From: a virus
Strand: one strand, 5' to 3'
DNA: 21,382 nucleotides
IMG/VR virus record: IMGVR_UViG_3300025840_000309
Coordinates: 1 to 21,382 of that record
The notes below the pieces were generated by a model. The model made no database searches. It was not told the origin of the DNA and was given only the letters and a program-made list of their open reading frames with translations. Both the position numbers and the translations under genes were made by a program. Shown here one piece after another: positions 13,612 to 18,884 of this stretch; positions within the stretch are counted from its first letter, which is position 1; every line of letters begins with the position of its first letter.

Positions 13612-14007
13612 ATGAAACCGTCGAACTTTATAACTATTGATGAATTTAAAAAAATGTCCAAACAATATGATTTATCTAACCTTTTTTACGCTGAAATTAA
13701 TCGTCATAAAAAAAATCTTTTATTTGGAATTGAGCGTGAATTTAGATTCCATAAAAAAAGAATGTGGCGCTTTGATTTAGCTTGGCCTGATTACAATGTG
13801 GCTGTTGAAATTGACGGTGGCCAATTTAAAAAATTTGGTGGACGGCATGCAAGAGACTCGGATAGAGAAAAGATGAATAATGCTGTGATTTTAGGTTGGG
13901 CAGTTCTAAGATTCTCTGGGGAGATGATAAAAAAAGACCCTGTTTTGTGCATAGATCAACTCAATACTTTAATTGAAAACAAAAAGTTAATGTACAAAAG
14001 TGATTGA
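13612..14007 (+). CDS. PD-(D/E)XK endonuclease (Vsr/DUF559-like)
   Basis: The 131-residue protein has a Vsr/DUF559-type restriction-like nuclease core. E43 in the early helix region (EREFRFHKKR), MWRFDLAWPDYNVAVEIDGG at 51-70 with D55 and E66-I-D68, then GRHARDSDREKMNNAVILGW at 77-96 and VLRFSGEMI. The D-x(n)-ExD spacing, the H79/R81 after the glycines and the final LRF strand fit this fold. It probably cuts or nicks DNA during recombination, junction resolution or packaging; the target is not predictable. The start has no clear ribosome site, so coupling with the ORF ending at 13597 is possible. Promoter copy 2 begins inside its stop codon. Confidence 0.83.
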   Translation: MKPSNFITIDEFKKMSKQYDLSNLFYAEINRHKKNLLFGIEREFRFHKKRMWRFDLAWPDYNVAVEIDGGQFKKFGGRHARDSDREKMNNAVILGWAVLRFSGEMIKKDPVLCIDQLNTLIENKKLMYKSD

Positions 14008-14032
14008 CAACGGATTGTTATTTTGTTAAATT
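14004..14032 (+). promoter_or_regulatory. Promoter copy 2 of the shared set
   Basis: TTGACA (14004-14009, a perfect -35 overlapping the endonuclease stop), a 17-base spacer and TAAATT (14027-14032) preceded by TGT. ATATATAA and the leader AAAACAAGGGAG (14044-14055) follow. It drives the unit starting at 14066. It is the strongest of the three copies by consensus. Confidence 0.75.
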
Positions 14033-14065
14033 ATATATAAATTAAAACAAGGGAGTTTAAAAAAA

Positions 14066-14311
14066 ATGATACCAAGAATTTACAATAACGGAGAACCGTT
14101 TTTAACAGGCATAGATTACAGTAAGAATAATACAAGCCATAATGTTACGCCAAAAATTAAAAAAACTAATCACTATAGTATGAATAATTTTACGGCAAAC
14201 CCTATTATGCTAGCACGACAACACAAAGAAGCTGTAAAGACAATTATTTTATTTTTGTTGCTTGGAATTAGTTTTACATCGGGGTTTATAATCGGTAAAA
14301 AATGGAGTTAA
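14066..14311 (+). CDS. Small tail-anchored membrane protein
   Basis: The 81-residue protein has a polar, Asn/Thr/Lys-rich first half (residues 1-50) and one strong membrane helix near the C-terminus (TIILFLLLGISFTSGFIIG, 59-77) followed by KKWS. The basic end suggests an N-terminus on the far side of the membrane or a tail-anchored topology. No family is recognised. A perfect promoter and a GGGAG ribosome site precede it, so it should be well expressed early. Its position next to regulators and LRR2 makes it an accessory candidate for membrane takeover or superinfection exclusion, which is speculative. Confidence 0.7.
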   Translation: MIPRIYNNGEPFLTGIDYSKNNTSHNVTPKIKKTNHYSMNNFTANPIMLARQHKEAVKTIILFLLLGISFTSGFIIGKKWS

Positions 14312-14316
14312 CGCAT

Positions 14317-14697
14317 ATGTGTAATACTAAATTTATAAAAAGAAAAGAATTAGCAAAACTATTAAATATAAACGCAATGACATTATGGAAATTAATCAAA
14401 CGGGATAATGATTTCCCCGTAAATTATATAGGAAACAAAATACTATTTGATAAAAATCAAGTTTTAAATTATTTATCCAATAGATATGTTATTGAAGATT
14501 TTACAAACATAATAAGTTTAATAGACATAAAAGAATCGGCAAAAATATTAAGGGTCAGTGATACAGTAATGAGGCGGTTAGCAAAAGACGACATAGACCT
14601 GCAATATTTTAGAGTTGGTAGATTGTATAGGTTTTCTAAAGAAAACTTAATTAAATACGTTAATAATAAAATATACAGGAGTAGTAAAAATGGATAG
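14317..14697 (+). CDS. Double excisionase-like HTH protein
   Basis: The 126-residue protein has two compact HTH_17-like modules in a row. Module 1 (about 5-52) runs FIKRKELAKLLNINAMTLWK, then a VNYIGNKILFDKNQVLNYL wing. Module 2 (about 68-120) runs IDIKESAKILRVSDTVMRRL, then a FRVGRLYRFSKENLIKYV wing. I place the start at the second ATG (14317) because GGAG lies nine bases upstream. The earlier in-frame ATG at 14302 adds five residues without a ribosome site. Two linked HTH units could read two neighbouring half-sites, for instance the 17-bp palindrome at 15097-15113. Regulation is inferred from the fold only. Confidence 0.75.
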   Translation: MCNTKFIKRKELAKLLNINAMTLWKLIKRDNDFPVNYIGNKILFDKNQVLNYLSNRYVIEDFTNIISLIDIKESAKILRVSDTVMRRLAKDDIDLQYFRVGRLYRFSKENLIKYVNNKIYRSSKNG

Positions 14698-15091
14698 TTT
14701 AGATAAAATTTTTGAAGGACAAAAAGAATTAAATAAAAAATTAGTGCCTTGGATTGAAGAAGATTTAAAAAAAATAGAGGGGAAAATTGATTGGATATTT
14801 AAGTTTAAACTTGCAATGGATCAAGAAATAGCGGAGATGTCAGATTGTTTACCTTGGAAGTGGTGGTCGAAAAACAAGCCAATCGATTACCAAAATTTAA
14901 AAGTTGAATTAGTTGATATTTTGTTTTTTTGGACATCTATCTGTTTATCGGCTGGATTTTCAGCAAAAGAAATGAGAGAAGCTTACTTTAAAAAGTTAAT
15001 ATTAAATCATAAAAGAGCTGATAACGGATACAAAGAAGGTACTTATAATAAATATGATAAAAACGGTTTAGAAGATAATCGTAGCATTTAA
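14690..15091 (+). CDS. Dimeric dUTPase-like all-alpha NTP pyrophosphohydrolase
   Basis: The 133-residue protein matches the dUTPase_2/MazG-like all-alpha fold, which hydrolyses dUTP (or a related dNTP) to the monophosphate and pyrophosphate with Mg2+. The metal-binding set is ExxE at 46-49 and ExxD at 73-76 (KVELVDILFFW), with KWW at 57-59 and a C-terminal NHKRADNGYKEGTY block at 106-119 for the phosphate. The N-terminal 35 residues form a charged helix. It overlaps the HTH gene by 8 bases and has an AGGAG ribosome site. It would keep uracil out of phage DNA. Confidence 0.83.
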   Translation: MDSLDKIFEGQKELNKKLVPWIEEDLKKIEGKIDWIFKFKLAMDQEIAEMSDCLPWKWWSKNKPIDYQNLKVELVDILFFWTSICLSAGFSAKEMREAYFKKLILNHKRADNGYKEGTYNKYDKNGLEDNRSI

Positions 15092-15096
15092 ATCTA

Positions 15097-15113
15097 ATAT
15101 CAATAATTGATAT
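15097..15113. promoter_or_regulatory. 17-bp perfect palindrome upstream of the LRR2 promoter
   Basis: ATATCAATAATTGATAT is a perfect palindrome around a central A. It ends 10 bases before the -35 hexamer (15124) of the LRR2 promoter. Position and symmetry fit an activator site or an operator. The neighbouring double-HTH protein is a candidate binder. AT-rich palindromes are more frequent by chance in this composition. Confidence 0.5.
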
Positions 15114-15123
15114 GTTTAAGTGG

Positions 15124-15152
15124 TTTACAATGAATTGATTTTATGTTAAATT
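15124..15152 (+). promoter_or_regulatory. Promoter copy 3 of the shared set (LRR2 gene)
   Basis: TTTACA (15124-15129), a 17-base spacer and TAAATT (15147-15152) preceded by TGT. ATATATAA and a leader AAAACAAGGAGG follow before the ATG at 15183. The layout and much of the sequence equal copies 1 and 2. Confidence 0.7.
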
Positions 15153-15182
15153 ATATATAATAAAAACAAGGAGGAAAATAAA

Positions 15183-15971
15183 ATGAAAGAATTAAGTCAA
15201 CATAACTATATTATAGAAAAAGATACATTAACTATTTTTGATGATGGGGCATTAATATTAGATTCTATTTTAAATAAAAAAATAAAAAAATTAAACGCTC
15301 CTAAAGCTAAAGAAATTTATTGTAGTGACAACAACTTAACAGAATTAAACGCTCCTAATGCTAAAATAATTGATTGTTACAATAACAAATTAACAGAATT
15401 AAATGCACAGAACGCTAAAGAAATTTATTGTAGTTACAACAACTTAACAGAATTAAACGCTCATAAAGCTGAGATAATTTATTGTTACAATAACAAATTA
15501 ACAGAATTAAATGCACAGAACGCTAAAGAAATTATTTGTAGTTACAACAACTTAACAGAATTAAACGCTCATAAAGCTGAGATAATTTATTGTTACAATA
15601 ACAAATTAACAGAATTAAATGCTCCTAAAGCTGAAAGAATTATTTGCTATAGTAACAATTTAACAGAATTAAATGCTCCTAAAGCTGAAAGAATTATTTG
15701 CTATAGTAACAATTTAACAGAATTAAATGCTCCTAAAGCTGAAAGAATTAATTGTGAAAATAACAAATTAACAGAATTAAACGCTCCTAATGCTGAAAGA
15801 ATTTATTTTTCTTATAACAACTTAACAGAATTAAACGCTCCTAAAGCTGAGATAATTTACTGCGCAAATAACAAATTAACAAAGTTAAATGCCCCGAATG
15901 CTAAAGAAATTTATTGTTTAGGTAATAAACTAGAAGAATTAAATGCACCAAACGCTGAAATAATAAAATAG
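15183..15971 (+). CDS. Leucine-rich-repeat protein 2 (paralogue of LRR1)
   Basis: The 262-residue protein has the same 34-residue cap as LRR1 with few changes (NYIIEKDTLTIFDDG, then LDSILNKKIKKLNAP). It then has 12 repeats of 18 residues and a short end. Repeat consensus and Cys/Asn ladders are as in LRR1; one repeat has Phe for the core Cys (RIYFSYNN). Repeat-face residues differ from those of LRR1, so binding partners may differ. It is predicted cytoplasmic, with no signal or membrane segment. It has its own promoter and a GGAGG ribosome site, suggesting strong early expression. Partner and role are unknown; interaction with a host protein or defence factor is plausible. Confidence 0.88.
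   Translation: MKELSQHNYIIEKDTLTIFDDGALILDSILNKKIKKLNAPKAKEIYCSDNNLTELNAPNAKIIDCYNNKLTELNAQNAKEIYCSYNNLTELNAHKAEIIYCYNNKLTELNAQNAKEIICSYNNLTELNAHKAEIIYCYNNKLTELNAPKAERIICYSNNLTELNAPKAERIICYSNNLTELNAPKAERINCENNKLTELNAPNAERIYFSYNNLTELNAPKAEIIYCANNKLTKLNAPNAKEIYCLGNKLEELNAPNAEIIK
15285..15968 (+). repeat. 54-bp tandem repeats encoding the LRR2 solenoid
   Basis: About 12 units of 54 bp lie in frame. A two-unit block of 108 bp starting at 15375 is repeated at 15483 with only one codon changed (TAT to ATT). Units ending in RIICYSNN are also duplicated next to each other. The pattern indicates repeated unequal recombination after LRR1 and LRR2 separated. Confidence 0.9.
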
Positions 15972-16027
15972 TTTAAAAATAAAAAATAAAGGGTAAATAT
16001 AAAATAACAATAAAACAAGGGGTAAAA

Positions 16028-16132
16028 ATGATTATTCAAATAATAGAAATTCTAATTCTAATAACTCCATTAATTTTAATTATAAGTTTATTCGACAGCA
16101 TAAAAGATGAATTGAAAAATAAAAATATTTGA
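16028..16132 (+). CDS. 34-residue membrane peptide
   Basis: The ORF encodes MIIQIIEILILITPLILIIS, then a charged tail LFDSIKDELKNKNI. It is one continuous hydrophobic helix of about 20 residues with a cytosolic-type charged end. The leader AAAACAAGGGG, shared with other early genes, lies just upstream. It closes the rightward unit after LRR2. It could be a small toxin-like, holin-like or regulatory membrane peptide. No homologue is recognised. Confidence 0.6.
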   Translation: MIIQIIEILILITPLILIISLFDSIKDELKNKNI

Positions 16133-16216
16133 TAGTGCTTAGCTTGTGAGAAGAAAGCTTGATATATAAAGTTAAGAAGTATTTTAGATAAATGTTAAGT
16201 GAAGGCTAAGCACTAT
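16132..16216. repeat. 12-bp inverted repeat at the convergence of early and late units
   Basis: ATAGTGCTTAGC (16132-16143) is a perfect inverted copy of GCTAAGCACTAT (16205-16216), with 61 bases between. It begins inside the stop codon of the membrane peptide and ends 24 bases before the last late gene stops. The large interior holds further short repeats (AGCTT/AAGCT, GTTAAG twice). A second weak hairpin, GTTATA/TATAAC, lies at 16220-16236. It may be a structured RNA, a two-way transcription barrier or a recombination site. It is not a classical terminator. Confidence 0.6.
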
Positions 16217-16240
16217 TTAGTTATAAAAACTATAACATAT

Positions 16241-16540
16241 TTATAAATTATTTAAAAAATCATTTAATATTTTTTTGATATTTTCGTTATTGTTTTGTAT
16301 GTCTAAATCTAAACGTTTTAGGTTGTCATTCATTTTATTTATAGATTCGATATAAGAATACTCATTTTCTGAGTATTTAATTGATAACTCTTCTATTCTG
16401 TCTTCTATATCTGATAATCTAATAGCGAATAAGTCAATAAAAACGTCTTCTTTTTTTTTAGATAATGATTGGTTATTTTTTATATCAGATACAGTATCAT
16501 TGAAATATCGAATTAATTTAATGATATCTTCGGAATTCAT
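16241..16540 (-). CDS. Coiled-coil protein at the end of the late unit
   Basis: The 99-residue protein is almost entirely charged helix: NSEDIIKLIRYFNDTVSDIK, then IRLSDIEDRIEELSIKYSEN and NKMNDNLKRLDLDIQNNNEN. Heptad-like spacing suggests a coiled coil. There is no membrane segment or signal. Its start overlaps the stop of the upstream gene (ATGA). As the last gene after endolysin and two membrane proteins, it may belong to the lysis group or be a late accessory. No family is recognised. Confidence 0.65.
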   Translation of the reverse strand: MNSEDIIKLIRYFNDTVSDIKNNQSLSKKKEDVFIDLFAIRLSDIEDRIEELSIKYSENEYSYIESINKMNDNLKRLDLDIQNNNENIKKILNDFLNNL

Positions 16541-16851
16541 TTACCAATATTTTCTATTTTTGTTTTCTGCTTCTCAACTTTTAAATTAACCTCGTTTATA
16601 GTTTCTCTCAGTTTAGAAAATTCAGAATGTATCATTTTTGTTTGATTATCTAAAGCGTTTTTGAAGCTGTTAATCATTTTATTGACAGACTCTTTTTTAA
16701 CAAATTGTTCCCTCATTAATGAAATTTCGTATTTATGTTTTTCTTCTGTATTATTAATTTCATTTTTTAATTTAAAATGGCTAACAGCAAATAACAAAGT
16801 TATCGTTGTTAAAGCTGGGTTTTGCGATACATAACTAATTAAAAAATCCAT
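16537..16851 (-). CDS. Membrane-anchored coiled-coil protein (spanin-like candidate)
   Basis: The 104-residue protein has one N-terminal membrane helix (NPALTTITLLFAVSHF, about 11-26), then a long charged coiled coil to the end (EEKHKYEISLMREQFVKKES and FSKLRETINEVNLKVEKQK). A type II inner-membrane anchor plus periplasmic coiled coil is the architecture of an i-spanin such as Rz, and the gene lies in the lysis region. No overlapping o-spanin lipoprotein gene was found, so the call stays tentative. A weak AAGAGA ribosome site precedes the ATG. Confidence 0.5.
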   Translation of the reverse strand: MDFLISYVSQNPALTTITLLFAVSHFKLKNEINNTEEKHKYEISLMREQFVKKESVNKMINSFKNALDNQTKMIHSEFSKLRETINEVNLKVEKQKTKIENIGK

Positions 16852-16852
16852 A

Positions 16853-17155
16853 TTAATCTCTTATTTTTTCAATTAATTGATCTATTTTTATTTTTCTCTG
16901 CTCTAAAACGATAATTATTTTTTTTTGTAAATCTTGCTTAATTTTCACTGGTAAAAATTTATCTATAAATCTATTGTCTATTTCTAATATTGCTTCATCG
17001 CACAGGGAATATAATTTTAAAATATATTGATCTGGCTTTGCTTTTGCGTAAACAATCTTATAAATTTGATAAAAAATAATACCTGCGCTAGCTCCAACAA
17101 CACCGTTTAATGGATTTGTTAAAAATTCCATAATATTAATACCAAAAAATTCCAT
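16853..17155 (-). CDS. Small membrane protein, holin candidate
   Basis: The 100-residue protein has one hydrophobic stretch at about 14-36 (NPLNGVVGASAGIIFYQIYK) with glycine/alanine-rich character, then a helical, Lys/Ile-rich cytosolic part (DLQKKIIIVLEQRKIKIDQL). It starts right after the endolysin; its GAGGAG ribosome site is formed by the endolysin's last two Glu codons. A holin would be expected here, but a single weak membrane helix and long tail make this only a candidate. Confidence 0.5.
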   Translation of the reverse strand: MEFFGINIMEFLTNPLNGVVGASAGIIFYQIYKIVYAKAKPDQYILKLYSLCDEAILEIDNRFIDKFLPVKIKQDLQKKIIIVLEQRKIKIDQLIEKIRD

Positions 17156-17160
17156 TTTTC

Positions 17161-17556
17161 TTACTCCTCAATTAATTCGATATGTGGAAGGTCTTCAAAA
17201 TTATTCCAAAAACCTCCCCAATCAATTCTTATATCCAATTCCCTTGACGCTTTTAAAAATGCAAAAGCAACTTCTAGCATATATATTCGCTCATACGTCA
17301 CCTTATCCTTATATGCAAAAAAATCTAATGCTTTTCCGTATTGATGTTTACTTTTTTTAATCGTGCCGTCGCACTGGCTTTTATCTTTTAAAAAAAGTTG
17401 ATATTGCATATCTTCATCACGCAGACCTCCAGTATTCGGAATACCAAAATCAACTCTAGTATATTTTAACGCTAAATGAGCTAGTTTAACTAATCTATCA
17501 TCTACACCTTCCATGTTTTTCAATGAATTTTTACTAAAATTAAAATTACTATGCAC
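17161..17556 (-). CDS. M15-family endolysin (peptidoglycan L,D- or D,D-peptidase), GTG start
   Basis: The 131-residue protein is a zinc peptidase of the VanY/T5-endolysin type that cuts peptide stems of the cell wall for lysis. Metal ligands fit H71 and D78 in SKHQYGKALDFFAY and H125 in DLPHIEL. The DWGGFWNNFED block at 112-122 is the family's active-site loop. There is no signal peptide, so it would need a holin. The start is GTG, supported by GGAGG nine bases upstream, and overlaps the end of the tail-fibre gene by 8 bases. Length is typical of single-domain phage enzymes. Confidence 0.88.
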   Translation of the reverse strand: MHSNFNFSKNSLKNMEGVDDRLVKLAHLALKYTRVDFGIPNTGGLRDEDMQYQLFLKDKSQCDGTIKKSKHQYGKALDFFAYKDKVTYERIYMLEVAFAFLKASRELDIRIDWGGFWNNFEDLPHIELIEE

Positions 17557-18460
17557 TAGTTATTGCCTCCCAACTACCTGTATAAACGTTTAATTTATTT
17601 GTAGTTGTATTATATATAACAATTCCTAAAGATGGGCTTGATATAGCGTTTCTTTGTGTAGTTGTCATATTCGGAAATCTAATACCTTTAGTAGTTGACT
17701 GTACATCTAATATAGCTGTTGATACTGGTGAATTAGTGCCGATCCCAACGTTAGAAGACGAGGCATTAACCCGCATAATTTCAGTTGGTGTTACAACTGC
17801 GTCTTTTGTTCTAGCTGAAGCTGAATTCCCTGAAAAAATAATGTCACCCGCAGAACTCCCAAAAGCAACCATCTCTATTGTAGCTATACCAATTGTACCC
17901 GTGTACGATGCTAAAATTTGCCCTGCTGTTTTATCCCCTTTAACGCCAGCCCCTAAAAACAGACTTCCGCTACCATATTCTGACCAAACAGTAGTATAGT
18001 GGTTCGTACCGGTTGGACCTCCCCAACAAATACCATACCCACCAGATGCATTGCCTAAATCAAGACGATCTTGTGGCGATGTCGAACTAACTCCAAAATT
18101 CCCCGAGCTATCAAATACAGCTTTTTGAGACCCACCCAGAGATATACCTAAGCTATCTGTACCTGCTCTATAAATACCTGTATTTGTATCACTAGAAAAT
18201 GATAAACCAGGCGCACTTGCTGATCCGTCATCACATAGATGCTTTCCATCGGTAGTTAACCAAGATATCCAGTCTGAATCAGCTGTATTTCTAAACTTAA
18301 ATAATGAGTTTGAAGTATCTGCCCATATCATATAAGGTGAAGTAGTTGACGGGGCAGAGGACCCGGAATTACTAGACAATATAGCGCTAAAAACATTATT
18401 TAGGTCAGTTCTTGTGTTAGGAAATGTTTGGTTTGCAATGTTATAATCGTGTTGAGTCAT
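17549..18460 (-). CDS. Tail fibre protein
   Basis: The 303-residue protein begins MTQHDYNIANQTFPNTRTDL followed by NNVFSAILSSNSGSSAPST, the N-terminal module I associate with tail fibres of marine phages. SPYMIWADTSNSLFKFRN follows. The central part has SFSSDTNTGIYRAGTDSLGI and FDSSGNFGVSSTSPQDRLDL, typical of shaft repeats. Near the C-terminus are VGIGTNSPVSTAILDVQST and GIRFPNMTTTQRNAISSPSL, followed by a Trp-containing YTGSWEAI end. It is glycine/serine/threonine-rich beta structure without Cys-rich metal sites. It would recognise the host surface. The start is coupled to the upstream stop (TAATG). Confidence 0.88.
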   Translation of the reverse strand: MTQHDYNIANQTFPNTRTDLNNVFSAILSSNSGSSAPSTTSPYMIWADTSNSLFKFRNTADSDWISWLTTDGKHLCDDGSASAPGLSFSSDTNTGIYRAGTDSLGISLGGSQKAVFDSSGNFGVSSTSPQDRLDLGNASGGYGICWGGPTGTNHYTTVWSEYGSGSLFLGAGVKGDKTAGQILASYTGTIGIATIEMVAFGSSAGDIIFSGNSASARTKDAVVTPTEIMRVNASSSNVGIGTNSPVSTAILDVQSTTKGIRFPNMTTTQRNAISSPSLGIVIYNTTTNKLNVYTGSWEAITSA

Positions 18461-18870
18461 TACTGAATGCCTTTCTTAGATAAAAAATTATTAAATTTAT
18501 TATTTATATTATTAAACTTTATTTTATCTGAATCAAATTTTTCATTATCATTTAATATATTATTTAATTCATTAATAATAATATTTATATCATTATAATT
18601 ATAGTTTGATATCTCATTTTTTAGTATAGACAATATTTGTTGTTTAGCATTATCACTAATAGACTTATGATCTCTAATAAAAGCCGATATTCCATTATTA
18701 TTTATTTTTTTGTCTATATCTTTTAAAAACTTCATCTCTTTATGGATGTTATCCATTAATTGCCCTTTTTTAAGCTTCCACAACAAGAAGCTTTCATCAA
18801 ATTCAACGGATACTTCAGGAATTGTTGGTAATTCTGTATCTAAATTATTATTGTCTATAATGTATTTCAT
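18460..18870 (-). CDS. Unknown protein between tail tip and fibre
   Basis: The 136-residue protein begins MKYIIDNNNLDTELPTIPEV, then VEFDESFLLWKLKKGQLMDN and a helical, Asn/Lys/Ile-rich remainder ending NFLSKKGIQ. No membrane segment is present. It lies between tail-tip protein J and the fibre, where phages often place a fibre-assembly chaperone or fibre-attachment protein; that is the best positional guess. AAAGGG precedes the ATG. Asn-rich stretches mirror the local base composition. Confidence 0.55.
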   Translation of the reverse strand: MKYIIDNNNLDTELPTIPEVSVEFDESFLLWKLKKGQLMDNIHKEMKFLKDIDKKINNNGISAFIRDHKSISDNAKQQILSILKNEISNYNYNDINIIINELNNILNDNEKFDSDKIKFNNINNKFNNFLSKKGIQ

Positions 18871-18884
18871 AAATAACCCTTTCT

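Noticed and set aside
16220-16236. Small hairpin GTTATA/TATAAC as an intrinsic terminator
   Set aside because: The stem is six A/T-rich pairs without a following U-run, which is too weak on its own.
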